A stretch of DNA of 64,000 nt from Chryseobacterium sp. FH2 (GTDB lineage Bacteria; Bacteroidota; Bacteroidia; Flavobacteriales; Weeksellaceae): the NCBI RefSeq assembly GCF_001045455.1, contig NZ_LFNE01000005.1, forward strand, positions 186,001 to 250,000. The letters are read 5' to 3'. The position numbers and the translations under genes are program-made. Below are positions 26,624 to 34,105 of the stretch, piece by piece. Below the pieces are notes generated by a model. The model worked only from the letters and a program-made list of their open reading frames with translations. It was not told the origin of the DNA and did not search any database. How positions within the stretch are numbered: the stretch's first letter is position 1; each line of letters starts with the position of its first letter.

Positions 26624-27913
26624 ATGCACAAACAAAATTTTAAAATAATTTTATCATTTCTTCTTATACTGATCTCCAATTTTATTTTTGCTCAAAAAAA
26701 ATTCACGGTAGTTTTAGATGCCGGACACGGAGGAAGCGATCATGGAGCCAACAGAAATTACGCTGATATAGGAAGAGTTGCTGAAAAAGATGTTACACTG
26801 GCTGTCACACTGAAAGTGGGGGCAATGCTTGAAAAAAATAAAGATTTTAAAGTAATCTATACCCGTAAAATTGATGAATATCCTTCTTTGTCTGACAGAA
26901 CAAATCTGGCCAACAGAAGCAAGGCTGATCTATTCGTCTCTATTCACTGTAACTCTTCTGTAAGACCTACTGCTTACGGAACAGAAACTTACGTACAGGG
27001 ACCTAACCAGAACGATGAGAATCTTGAGGTCGCAAAAAGAGAAAATGACGTAATATTTTTGGATGAAAAGGATAAGCAGACTTTTGGTTCTTATGACGCC
27101 AACTCACCGGAATCGTTAATTGCTTTGAAACTTCAGCAAAGTAAATATCTTGAATCAAGTCTTCTTTTGGGAGGTTTGATAGAAGATAATTTCGTAAATA
27201 AGGATAAAAGATTCTCACGAGGGGTTTTTCAGAAAAACCTGCACGTTCTTCGTATGAATGCCATGCCTTCTGTGCTTATTGAAACCGGATTTATCAATCA
27301 TCCGGAGGAAAGTCATTATTTAGCATCAGAAAAAGGACAGCAGGAAATTTCCGAAAGTATTTATCAGGCTATTGTTGATTATAAAAAAGCGATTGACAGA
27401 AAATCAGGAGGAGGGGCAGTTGCCGTTAGGAAGCCCGAACCGGAAAAACCCGTAGAAGTTGCATTGAAAAATGATTTCAGAATTTTATTATTAAGTGTAC
27501 CTACTAAATACAATGACGGCGATCCAGCTTTAAAGGGTTTAAATTACATTCTCCCTATTAAAGAAAACGGACAATACAAATACTATTACGGAGTAACCAA
27601 CTTAGCTTCGGTAAAAGATATCAATCTGAAAACAGCTAAAGATGCAGGATTCAAAAATGCTTATGCTGTAGGTTTCATGCCGAATCAGAAATTAAACTCA
27701 GGATATTACACCATTGAAGTATATGTCGGGGAAAAACTAAATGGAAATTCTTTCATCATGCAAACCCTGAAAGACGTAGAAAGAAATAAGGAAAACGGAG
27801 TGTTTTATTATACCTATGGAAAGGAATATTCTCTGGAAGACATTATAAAACTCCAGAAAGACCTCGAAGCGAAAGGAATTAAAAACACTGTAATTCAGAA
27901 GGTTTACAAATAA
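26624..27913 (+). CDS. N-acetylmuramoyl-L-alanine amidase, AmiA/AmiC type
   Basis: This encodes 429 residues with a signal peptide ending NFIFAQ. The amidase_3 catalytic domain spans about residues 28-255. The zinc ligands and catalytic residues appear in VLDAGHGGSDHGA, VSIHCNSS and VLIETGFINH. A C-terminal domain of about 150 residues contains an SPOR-like pattern (NAYAVGFMPNQKLNSGYY), which would help bind septal glycan. It cleaves the stem peptide from peptidoglycan during cell separation. It is divergent from lptD, so envelope genes are paired here. Confidence 0.9.
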   Translation: MHKQNFKIILSFLLILISNFIFAQKKFTVVLDAGHGGSDHGANRNYADIGRVAEKDVTLAVTLKVGAMLEKNKDFKVIYTRKIDEYPSLSDRTNLANRSKADLFVSIHCNSSVRPTAYGTETYVQGPNQNDENLEVAKRENDVIFLDEKDKQTFGSYDANSPESLIALKLQQSKYLESSLLLGGLIEDNFVNKDKRFSRGVFQKNLHVLRMNAMPSVLIETGFINHPEESHYLASEKGQQEISESIYQAIVDYKKAIDRKSGGGAVAVRKPEPEKPVEVALKNDFRILLLSVPTKYNDGDPALKGLNYILPIKENGQYKYYYGVTNLASVKDINLKTAKDAGFKNAYAVGFMPNQKLNSGYYTIEVYVGEKLNGNSFIMQTLKDVERNKENGVFYYTYGKEYSLEDIIKLQKDLEAKGIKNTVIQKVYK

Positions 27914-27926
27914 TTCTAAAAATAAT

Positions 27927-27957
27927 TTTGAAGTTAAAAAGTTAATTATTACTTTTG
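27927..27957 (+). promoter_or_regulatory. promoter of the first tRNA-Glu gene
   Basis: TTTG (27927-27930), a 19-base spacer and TACTTTTG (27950-27957) match the Bacteroidota consensus closely. The tRNA starts 15 bases after the -7 box. Confidence 0.75.
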
Positions 27958-27971
27958 CGACCTCAAAATTT

Positions 27972-28043
27972 GGCCTATTCGTCTAGTGGTTAGGACTCAA
28001 GGTTTTCATCCTTGCAACAGGAGTTCGATTCTCCTATAGGCTA
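27972..28043 (+). tRNA. tRNA-Glu (anticodon UUC), copy 1
   Basis: This is a 72-base cloverleaf. The acceptor arms GGCCTAT and ATAGGCT pair, with one G-U at the end. The anticodon stem CAAGG/CCTTG encloses the loop TTTTCAT with anticodon TTC. The T arm AGGAG-TTCGATT-CTCCT is intact. CCA is not encoded. Its body differs from copies 2 and 3, which are identical to each other. Confidence 0.95.
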
Positions 28044-28057
28044 CAAAATTTGATATC

Positions 28058-28378
28058 ATGCCGGATTTAAAAATACAAGAAGCAAAATTGCTTTTTAAGA
28101 AAATCCACTCTAACCCAAAAAGTTACGATTTAAAGATCAATGAAGATGGGATTGCAGGCAGGGATGATAAAATAAGTTTCAGACTTTACAGGACTGGAGA
28201 AAGGGTAGCCTTTGAAGTAATAATTGATGGACTAACCTTCACCAATACAACTGGAGAATGGAACAATGCGATGGTTATGCTTACGAGCACAATCAAAAAA
28301 ATAGAAAGAGAAGACGAGAATTTTAAAATAGAACAAGCGATTGATAAACTCCGAAAATATTTGTCCGAAGAAAATTAA
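28058..28378 (+). CDS. small protein of unknown function
   Basis: This encodes 106 residues between tRNA-Glu copy 1 and rpsT. It has no signal peptide or membrane segment. The composition is charged, with a predicted alpha-beta-beta-alpha layout: helix EAKLLFKKIHSN, strands ISFRLYRTGERVAFEVIIDG, then a C-terminal helix rich in Lys and Glu. I do not recognise a family. It lies only 14 bases after the tRNA, so it may share the tRNA transcript. Confidence 0.55.
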   Translation: MPDLKIQEAKLLFKKIHSNPKSYDLKINEDGIAGRDDKISFRLYRTGERVAFEVIIDGLTFTNTTGEWNNAMVMLTSTIKKIEREDENFKIEQAIDKLRKYLSEEN

Positions 28379-28395
28379 AAAATTTCAATAAATAA

Positions 28396-28427
28396 TTTGG
28401 CAGATAAAAAAAAAGTTTATACTTTTG
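28396..28427 (+). promoter_or_regulatory. promoter of rpsT
   Basis: TTTG (28396-28399), a 20-base spacer and TACTTTTG (28420-28427). The rpsT ATG is 18 bases downstream, so the leader is very short. Confidence 0.75.
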
Positions 28428-28445
28428 CACTCACATTTGAACGAT

Positions 28446-28700
28446 ATGGCAAATCATAAATCAGCATTAAAAAGAATTAGACAAAACGAAGTTAGAAAAG
28501 TTCGTAACAGATACTACCACAAGACTGCTAGAACAGCTTTGAAAGTATTGAGAAATGAAGAAGATAAAGCTGCTGCTGCTGAGCAGTTGCCAAAAGTTAT
28601 CTCTTTGTTGGATAAATTAGCTAAGAAAAATATTATCCACAAAAACAAAGCAGCTAACTTGAAAAGCAAATTAACTAAGCACGTTAATAAACTAGCTTAA
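28446..28700 (+). CDS. rpsT: 30S ribosomal protein S20
   Basis: This encodes 84 residues. The start at 28446 gives the standard N-terminus [18 protein letters not shown]; the open frame from 28425 lies inside the promoter. The protein is a Lys/Arg/Ala-rich helical bundle with [13 protein letters not shown] and the C-terminal [13 protein letters not shown]20 binds the 5' and 3' minor domains of 16S rRNA. tRNA-Glu copy 2 begins 11 bases after the stop and is probably processed from the same transcript. Confidence 0.97.
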   Translation: MANHKSALKRIRQNEVRKVRNRYYHKTARTALKVLRNEEDKAAAAEQLPKVISLLDKLAKKNIIHKNKAANLKSKLTKHVNKLA

Positions 28701-28711
28701 TAAGTATAGTT

Positions 28712-28783
28712 GGCCCGTTCGTCTATCGGTTAGGACCTCAGATTTTCATTCTGGTAAGAGGGGTTCGATTCCCCTACGGGCTA
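28712..28783 (+). tRNA. tRNA-Glu (anticodon UUC), copy 2
   Basis: This 72-base cloverleaf has acceptor arms GGCCCGT and ACGGGCT and the loop TTTTCAT with anticodon TTC. The sequence is identical to copy 3. The acceptor and anticodon stems differ from copy 1. It has no separate promoter and lies 11 bases after rpsT. Confidence 0.95.
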
Positions 28784-28884
28784 CAAAATATAATTACTGC
28801 TAACCGGAGTGATTATAAAATAAGAGTTGTAAACTTATTATAAAAACAAAATATTAACCCTGTAAATATTACGGTATGGTAGAT

Positions 28885-28956
28885 GGCCCGTTCGTCTATC
28901 GGTTAGGACCTCAGATTTTCATTCTGGTAAGAGGGGTTCGATTCCCCTACGGGCTA
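28885..28956 (+). tRNA. tRNA-Glu (anticodon UUC), copy 3, probable integration site
   Basis: This is identical to copy 2 over all 72 bases. The last 15 bases plus one following C (28942-28957) recur at 31970-31985, about 3.0 kb away, without the rest of the tRNA. This is what an element integrated at a tRNA 3' end leaves behind. A terminator follows this copy at 28974, and a different terminator follows the distal fragment. Confidence 0.95.
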
Positions 28957-28957
28957 C
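28942..28957 (+). repeat. direct repeat (attL-like) at the tRNA-Glu 3' end
   Basis: TTCCCCTACGGGCTAC spans the T-arm and acceptor end of tRNA-Glu copy 3 and is repeated exactly at 31970-31985. It also occurs inside tRNA copy 2 (28769-28784), as expected for identical tRNAs. Confidence 0.6.
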
Positions 28958-28973
28958 TTAACAACAATCAAAA

Positions 28974-29008
28974 AACTCTGATAAATACAATATCAGAGTT
29001 TTTTTTAT
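28974..29008 (+). terminator. terminator after tRNA-Glu copy 3
   Basis: AACTCTGATA (28974-28983) pairs with TATCAGAGTT (28991-29000) around a seven-base loop, followed by a run of T. Confidence 0.85.
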
Positions 29009-29200
29009 TTTGAATCCTTCCGATTTTTCGAAATCTCTCTTACACGATCTTGTACGAAGCGAATTTCCAAAATCTTTTTTGATTTCTAAAATTTTTCCTT
29101 TCCTTTCTTTTCCTTCTGTCATATAATCAACTTAGAAATCTTTCAGTTAATTTCGGTTAAAATATTAAACTAATTATTTAATAATTATTACCGTCAATCA

Positions 29201-29224
29201 GAAAAGCCCCGTAATACGAGGCTA
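29201..29224 (-). terminator. terminator for a lost minus-strand gene
   Basis: Read on the minus strand, AGCC-CGT-ATT-ACG-GGCT forms a hairpin with single mismatches and is followed by TTTT. It lies 24 bases after the stop of the gene remnant at 29248. Confidence 0.6.
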
Positions 29225-29247
29225 ATTATAATTAAAAGAGATAGAAA

Positions 29248-29340
29248 TTAATCTTCAAAAAAATCACTATTAATTTCGTTGATCTCAATAACCTTCTTTG
29301 TTTGAACTCCAACATTAAACGTTCCAAAAGCCTGTCTGAA
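29248..29340 (-). pseudogene. C-terminal fragment of an unidentified gene
   Basis: The minus-strand frame reads FRQAFGTFNVGV, then QTKKVIEINEI, NSDFFED and stop, with an in-frame TGA immediately upstream. Its residue composition is protein-like, and a terminator follows, so this appears to be the surviving end of a gene removed by a deletion or by insertion of the neighbouring lipoprotein genes. Confidence 0.4.
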
Positions 29341-29390
29341 TCAAATTAATACAATTTTATTGTGTGGATTAGTGAATATTGCAAATAAGT

Positions 29391-29963
29391 TTACTGTTTT
29401 GTGAAAATTAAATCTTTTGTTTCAGGCAAATAGATATTTATGTCTGTTCCTGAAGGGCATTTATTGCTATCAAGTATAATATCATCTGGACGATACTCCC
29501 ATGAAAGCTGAGTTGAATTTATTTTTTTCAAAAAAACATCTCCCCAACCAACTCTACAATTAGTTCCACTGTAGTAAAATACAACAGTATTTTTGGTGGG
29601 ATAAGTATAGTAGCTATAAAATTCAATATTTGTTGTATTGTTACTTTTTGTATCTTGTAAAACAGTACCAGCAGAATTTTTAACTATATACTTTACAATC
29701 AGAACGTCTCTGTAAAATTTTTGATTTCCATAATCCATCAATTTGTCTTCAGTCTTTGTAATATATAATATAATTTCACTCCCTTGAAAGTTCGCTTTAT
29801 AAGTCCCTACATATTGGGAAAGTTCATTATCTAAATCTTTAACATGAGCATTAGATGGAATATCTTTCATATTGCTATTTAATGGTAAGGATTGCGATCT
29901 ACAAGATATTATACTTACTAAAAAGATAAATAAGATTATTATGTTAGTCTTTATTGTTTTCAT
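29391..29963 (-). CDS. small lipoprotein, possibly DUF6705 type
   Basis: This encodes 190 residues. The signal MKTIKTNIIILFIFLVSIISC ends in a lipobox Cys. The mature part contains YVGTYKANFQGSEIILYITK and later GDVFLKKINSTQLSWEYR, a lipocalin-like or small beta-barrel pattern. I associate it with the DUF6705 lipoproteins that are multiplied in Chryseobacterium (recall only). Two Cys (NCRVGW, NKCPSG) may form a disulfide. It starts 21 bases after the JAMM-like lipoprotein gene on the same strand and lies inside the tRNA-flanked island, so it may be a partner or protective protein. Confidence 0.65.
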   Translation of the reverse strand: MKTIKTNIIILFIFLVSIISCRSQSLPLNSNMKDIPSNAHVKDLDNELSQYVGTYKANFQGSEIILYITKTEDKLMDYGNQKFYRDVLIVKYIVKNSAGTVLQDTKSNNTTNIEFYSYYTYPTKNTVVFYYSGTNCRVGWGDVFLKKINSTQLSWEYRPDDIILDSNKCPSGTDINIYLPETKDLIFTKQ

Positions 29964-29984
29964 ATTTATTTTTTGTATTTATTA

Positions 29985-31295
29985 TTAAGGACAGTTTGTT
30001 GGGATTGGTTCATTATTACTATTTAAACTGATACTTTTTATTGTATTATTACTCTCCACTCTCTGTAAGGTAACCATATTTACTAATCCCATATTCTTTA
30101 ATGTTTCAAAAAACAATGTTTCTGCTCCCAGATTGTTTAAATCGCCATTACTATTAACGTATTTTGTGCCATTTTTTGCCCAATCAGTTAAATTTTTATC
30201 AAATTCCCTATATTTCTTCACGAATTTATCCAAAGTATCTTGTGAATAGGTTTGTAGTGATTGAGCATAAGTTCCCTTAAACCACATAACATAATGCATG
30301 CCATTGGGAGCAACCATGCCTAAATAAGCATTATTGGTATTATCCAATGCAGTTGGCTGAGCTCTTGCAAATCCTAATAATTGGTCAATATCTGGTGGGG
30401 AAAGCATTGGTATTCCTGATGGTGTATGATTATGATACCCCCCTTGATAACCTGTTTTATCTCCCAAGTCTACACTATGCTTACCTCCATTAAGTGTTTC
30501 GGAAGGTGTACCGTCTGCTTTAAACTTCACTCCTTTTTCACCCCCTTTAGGAGCTTGCTCTTTTAATTCTTTGATTTTTGCCTGTACTTGAGTTTTTTCT
30601 AATACTCCTTTAGTTTTCTCACATGGTGTTTGAGATGGTTGTGGCGGGATATTAGTTCCTCCGGCACCCCCTCCCCCTCCTGGATATGGATAAGTTGGAT
30701 TCTCAGGATTAGGATTTGATGGCCCGTCCCCACCACCAACTTCATTACATGTTGTTATATATTGTGTTTCCCAATGCCCTCCTGCATCAGGATTAGTCTC
30801 ACTATTAGGATACCACATTGATACTGAACTAACTGCACATTGTACTATTCCCTTAGCAGTTTGAGAGCTTAGTTGCTCCATCTTTGATGGCTGACGCTTT
30901 TCTACTGTTGTATATCCCTGAAAGAATTTGATATGTTCCTGATCATTATCATAAACAAATTTGATTTCATCATCATTTCTAGGCACTTGTATACAAGAAA
31001 CTATAGTTTTACCATTAGCCACTGGGACAATCAAAAAACTTTCATCCATACGCCCCATCGTCATAGCATAATCCCAGAGAGGTGTTCCATTCCCTTTTTT
31101 GATTTCAGATTCATTTTCACCATAAACCTTCATTACATTTTTAATGTATGTTTCATCTTCTTTCCAGACGCTTTTGGAGTTGTATTCTTTAGAGGTAGGA
31201 TCAGATGATGTAGACATATCATCATGAATACAGGAGTATAAAGAAACTCCGAATGCTATTAAAAATAATAGCTTTGAAATAAATTTGTTTTTCAT
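29985..31295 (-). CDS. modular lipoprotein with a C-terminal JAMM-like HxH...S..D domain
   Basis: This encodes 436 residues. The signal peptide ends in YSC with Asp-rich sequence after it (CIHDDMS), which in this group can favour surface exposure. Residues about 35-190 form an N-terminal domain. A Gly/Pro/Asn linker follows (NPNPENPTYPYPGGGGGAGG, about 193-214), then a C-terminal domain. In that domain H288-N-H290-T-P, six residues, S299-P-P-D302 closely resembles the zinc motif of JAMM/MPN metallopeptidases (HxHP, six residues, SxxD), preceded by GGKHSVDLGDKTG. The layout of secretion domain, linker and small enzyme domain resembles polymorphic-toxin architecture. Substrate and activity are unknown. 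Confidence 0.65.
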   Translation of the reverse strand: MKNKFISKLLFLIAFGVSLYSCIHDDMSTSSDPTSKEYNSKSVWKEDETYIKNVMKVYGENESEIKKGNGTPLWDYAMTMGRMDESFLIVPVANGKTIVSCIQVPRNDDEIKFVYDNDQEHIKFFQGYTTVEKRQPSKMEQLSSQTAKGIVQCAVSSVSMWYPNSETNPDAGGHWETQYITTCNEVGGGDGPSNPNPENPTYPYPGGGGGAGGTNIPPQPSQTPCEKTKGVLEKTQVQAKIKELKEQAPKGGEKGVKFKADGTPSETLNGGKHSVDLGDKTGYQGGYHNHTPSGIPMLSPPDIDQLLGFARAQPTALDNTNNAYLGMVAPNGMHYVMWFKGTYAQSLQTYSQDTLDKFVKKYREFDKNLTDWAKNGTKYVNSNGDLNNLGAETLFFETLKNMGLVNMVTLQRVESNNTIKSISLNSNNEPIPTNCP

Positions 31296-31436
31296 TTAAT
31301 GTTTATAATTTTAAGTGAACTAATATAAAAATATTTTTTAATTCACAGATTAGGGTTTTCCGTATTGTTTTGAATCAACTTTCTCTGTAAATGTAATTCG
31401 ACAAAGCGACAGAATTTGTCGTATTTTTTATCTGTT

Positions 31437-31781
31437 TTATTTGTCAATCTGTTTTGTTCTCCCAAACTTCAATGCTACCAATCTGTTTGCTTTATCATAA
31501 ATAAACACATTGTTTTGAGCAGATACATTCATTCCCTTGTTGAATTTGAAATCTTCTAAAAACAAATCATTGATAAACAAAAGTTCACAATCAAAATAAA
31601 CGCTGTCTAATTCCTGACCGTTTTCAGAAAAGGGAGGGATTTTTATGATTTCCAGATTTTGAACCTCAACCTTGTTTTCAAGCATTCCCTTCAAATCAAA
31701 ATCAACCTGCTCTATTGTTATTTTTTGAGCACAAGAGAGCAAGAAGAGAATAATTGTTGATATTACAATAGTCTTTTTCAT
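31437..31781 (-). CDS. small lipoprotein of unknown function
   Basis: This encodes 114 residues. The signal MKKTIVISTIILFLLSC ends in a lipobox Cys. The mature part is a compact beta-rich domain (VDFDLKGMLENKVEVQNLEI, YFDCELLFINDLFLEDFKF). It is the first of three minus-strand lipoprotein genes inside the tRNA-flanked region, 141 bases ahead of the JAMM-like gene. No family is recognised. Confidence 0.6.
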   Translation of the reverse strand: MKKTIVISTIILFLLSCAQKITIEQVDFDLKGMLENKVEVQNLEIIKIPPFSENGQELDSVYFDCELLFINDLFLEDFKFNKGMNVSAQNNVFIYDKANRLVALKFGRTKQIDK

Positions 31782-31969
31782 TCTTCTTAAAAGTTTATTC
31801 GTAGAATTTTCTGTAATGACAAATTTTAATAAACATTATAAAATATTTACGAAAATCTTCCGAATACAAGTATGAGGATGAGGTCAAACAAAGGAAATCA
31901 GAGTCAAGAAATCTTTGATTTTTCCAAGTATTCTCTAAAAATTTATGCTAGGATTTTGTGAAAAGTGTT

Positions 31970-31985
31970 TTCCCCTACGGGCTAC
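31970..31985 (+). repeat. direct repeat (attR-like), truncated tRNA-Glu 3' end
   Basis: TTCCCCTACGGGCTAC matches the end of tRNA-Glu copy 3 exactly, but no tRNA precedes it. It is followed within 3 bases by a strong terminator, as expected for the original downstream flank of a tRNA gene. Confidence 0.6.
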
Positions 31986-31987
31986 AA

Positions 31988-32016
31988 AGAGACTTTATTT
32001 TAAAGTCTCTTTTTTA
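31988..32016 (+). terminator. terminator behind the tRNA-Glu fragment
   Basis: AGAGACTTTA (31988-31997) pairs perfectly with TAAAGTCTCT (32001-32010) around TTT, followed by a T run. No intact gene precedes it now, so it probably served the tRNA before the island was inserted. Confidence 0.8.
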
Positions 32017-32126
32017 TTTTTTCTTTATTTGAATTGAACTTATTTCATATAAATATTTAGGATTAATAATATCAGTTCTTACCTTTCAAACTTTAAATAT
32101 CATATTAAAATATTCCGGAAAAATCA

Positions 32127-32134
32127 TACCTTTG
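32127..32134 (+). promoter_or_regulatory. -7 box of the gntR-type gene
   Basis: TACCTTTG matches TAnnTTTG exactly. The operator-like repeat starts three bases downstream, over the expected transcription start. Confidence 0.55.
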
Positions 32135-32136
32135 CA

Positions 32137-32157
32137 TTCATCAGATGATAAGATGTT
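32137..32157 (+). promoter_or_regulatory. operator-like site 1, autoregulation of the GntR-type repressor
   Basis: TTCATCAGATGATAAGATGTT shares its first 12 bases and the GATG of the right half with the perfect inverted repeat at 32843-32863. Its position over the transcription start would block initiation when bound. Confidence 0.55.
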
Positions 32158-32166
32158 TTTAAATAA

Positions 32167-32823
32167 ATGCAGATTCAAAGACGAACTTTAGCACAAGAAG
32201 TAGCAGAAAGGTTAATTGAAGGAATACTCAATGACGAATTTACTGTAGGTACAAAATTACCCATTGAAGCAGAGCTGATGAAAATGTATGGTGTCGGCCG
32301 ATCCAGTATCCGTGAAGCTATTAAAATTTTGTCTATCAAAGGAATATTAAACGTTCAGCAAGGTGTGGGAACCTTTGTAGTTTCTAAAAACATACAGGAA
32401 TCTTTAGAATCTCAAATGGATAAAGCACAAATCGAAGATGTGTTTGAGGTGAGATCTCTTTTAGATTCAAAAATTGCAGGAAAAGCAGCCATTCATCGTA
32501 CAGAAGAAGATCTGAAAAGTATTAAAATGTATTTGGATCTCAGAAATAAGCTGGCTGAAGAAAATAAGGCAGCAGAATGCTATGAAGCCGATATAAATTT
32601 TCACGTAGCTATTGCTGAAGCTTGTGGTAACACACTTTTGAAAGAAATCTACATCATAGCAAGCAAGCATATTTTAAGATCTTTTGAAAGCAGTCATAAC
32701 AACAACACAGAACCTTTTAAAATTTCTCAAAAAATACATACTCGTCTATTTAAATCAATAGAAAATAAGGATTCAGAAAAAGCAGCATTTATAGCACAAC
32801 AGATTGTTGACAGAATTTATTAA
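32167..32823 (+). CDS. GntR-family transcriptional regulator, FadR (FCD) subfamily
   Basis: This encodes 218 residues. The N-terminal winged helix has the GntR pattern LPIEAELMKMYGVGRSSIREA followed by the wing GVGTFVVS. The C-terminal all-helical FCD ligand domain has an Asp/His set (YEADINFHVAIAEACGN, QKIHTRLF) suited to a metal and an organic-acid effector. Such proteins repress a neighbouring uptake, export or catabolic gene until a metabolite binds. The MFS gene follows 55 bases later. Both genes are preceded by the same CATCAGATGA-type sequence, so autoregulation and control of the transporter are likely. Confidence 0.9.
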   Translation: MQIQRRTLAQEVAERLIEGILNDEFTVGTKLPIEAELMKMYGVGRSSIREAIKILSIKGILNVQQGVGTFVVSKNIQESLESQMDKAQIEDVFEVRSLLDSKIAGKAAIHRTEEDLKSIKMYLDLRNKLAEENKAAECYEADINFHVAIAEACGNTLLKEIYIIASKHILRSFESSHNNNTEPFKISQKIHTRLFKSIENKDSEKAAFIAQQIVDRIY

Positions 32824-32842
32824 AAATAAAAATTTAATCCAA

Positions 32843-32863
32843 TTCATCAGATGACCTGATGAA
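32843..32863 (+). promoter_or_regulatory. operator-like site 2 before the MFS gene
   Basis: TTCATCAG (32843-32850) and CTGATGAA (32856-32863) form a perfect 8-base inverted repeat with a five-base centre, 15 bases before the MFS start. It is the better of two copies near the GntR-type gene. Confidence 0.65.
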
Positions 32864-32878
32864 TAAAAATAATATTCT

Positions 32879-34105
32879 ATGGAAAATACTCAGGCAAAAA
32901 CAATTGACACAACTAAAATTGTTTATCCTATTTTATTTATGATCAGTTTTTCTCATTTTTTAAATGACCTTATTCAGTCTACCATTCCTTCACTGTACCC
33001 AATTTTAAAAGGAGAATTCAGTTTATCGTTTGCTCAAATCGGTATTATCACATTGGTATTTCAGCTTACAGCTTCCATCCTTCAGCCTTTTGTTGGAATT
33101 TATACTGATAAAAAACCTAACCCTAGATCATTAGCGATAGGGATGGGACTTTCAATGGCCGGTTTATTACTTTTGGCAGCAGCTCATCAATATTATGTAC
33201 TCTTAATTGCAGTTGCATTCATCGGGATGGGTTCTTCCGTTTTCCATCCTGAAGCATCAAGGGTTGCACAGCTGGCATCCGGCGGACAAAAAGGATTGGC
33301 TCAGTCTATTTTCCAGGTAGGTGGGAATTCCGGAAGTGCCATCGGCCCTCTATTGGTTGCTTTAATTGTACTTCCTTTGGGACAGGGGTATGTAGGTCTT
33401 TTTGCAATTGCCGCTTTTATAGGAATTATCGTGTTATGGAGAATCGGAAACTGGTATGCAGAGAGATTATCATTGAAAAAAACAGCTAAACATTCAAGCG
33501 ATATTATTGAGATACAATTATCCCGCAAAAAGGTTTTATTTTCGATTACTATTCTATTGGCTTTAGTATTTTCAAAATACATTTATTTAGCATCAATGAC
33601 CAATTATTTTACCTTTTTCCTCATGGATAAGTTCCATATTTCAGTAAAAGACTCTCAGCTTTATTTATTCATGTTTCTTGCAGCGGTTGCTATAGGAACT
33701 ATTTTAGGAGGAAAATTGGGAGATAAATATGGCAGAAAAAAAATCATTTGGATTTCTATTTTAGGAGCAGCTCCTTTTACTCTTTGCCTTCCTTACTTAT
33801 CTTTGACATGGACTGTCATTTTTGCTGTTTTAATCGGGCTAATTATTGCTTCAGCCTTTTCTGCAATTTTGGTTTACGCAACAGATCTTATGCCTAACAA
33901 AATTGGTTTGGTAGCCGGATTATTTTTTGGATTTATGTTTGGCATGGGCGGAATTGGATCTGCTGTACTAGGTGCATTAGCTGATGACACCAGTATAGAA
34001 TATGTATTCAAAATCTGTGCTTTTTTACCGCTTATGGGAATCATTACCGCTTTTTTACCTGACTTAAAAAGACAAAAAAAAAGCCTCCACCAAGACAATA
34101 GGTAG
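32879..34105 (+). CDS. MFS transporter, fosmidomycin-resistance (Fsr)-like
   Basis: This encodes 408 residues with 12 hydrophobic segments and the MFS loop (DKKPNPRSLAIG) between helices 2 and 3. The sequences SFSHFLNDLIQSTIPSLYPI at the N-terminus and SSVFHPEASRVAQLA in helix 4 are those I associate with the Fsr group of drug exporters. The physiological substrate is not predictable. Expression is probably repressed by the upstream GntR-type protein through the inverted repeat at 32843. The last codons lie within a terminator hairpin that acts on the opposite strand. Confidence 0.88.
   Translation: MENTQAKTIDTTKIVYPILFMISFSHFLNDLIQSTIPSLYPILKGEFSLSFAQIGIITLVFQLTASILQPFVGIYTDKKPNPRSLAIGMGLSMAGLLLLAAAHQYYVLLIAVAFIGMGSSVFHPEASRVAQLASGGQKGLAQSIFQVGGNSGSAIGPLLVALIVLPLGQGYVGLFAIAAFIGIIVLWRIGNWYAERLSLKKTAKHSSDIIEIQLSRKKVLFSITILLALVFSKYIYLASMTNYFTFFLMDKFHISVKDSQLYLFMFLAAVAIGTILGGKLGDKYGRKKIIWISILGAAPFTLCLPYLSLTWTVIFAVLIGLIIASAFSAILVYATDLMPNKIGLVAGLFFGFMFGMGGIGSAVLGALADDTSIEYVFKICAFLPLMGIITAFLPDLKRQKKSLHQDNR

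Larger units (their letters stand above)
29009..29390. other. island left part without an intact gene
   Basis: No intact gene is visible here. The region holds a 31-codon gene-end remnant (29248-29340) and its minus-strand terminator (29201-29224). A 54-codon minus-strand frame at 28958-29122 crosses the tRNA terminator and is very basic; I do not call it a gene. Confidence 0.45.
31782..32166. other. island right boundary and gntR upstream region
   Basis: This region has no gene. It contains the truncated tRNA-Glu 3' end at 31970-31985, a tRNA-type terminator at 31988-32016, and the promoter and operator of the GntR-type gene at 32127-32157. The first 170 bases show nothing recognisable. Confidence 0.6.

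Noticed and set aside
28958-29122. 54-codon minus-strand frame starting MTEGKERK
   Set aside because: It runs through the tRNA terminator to the tRNA end, is very basic, and resembles no protein I know.
29009-31969. Integrase or transposase within the tRNA-flanked region
   Set aside because: None of the open frames shows recombinase motifs; the island call rests on the tRNA repeats alone.
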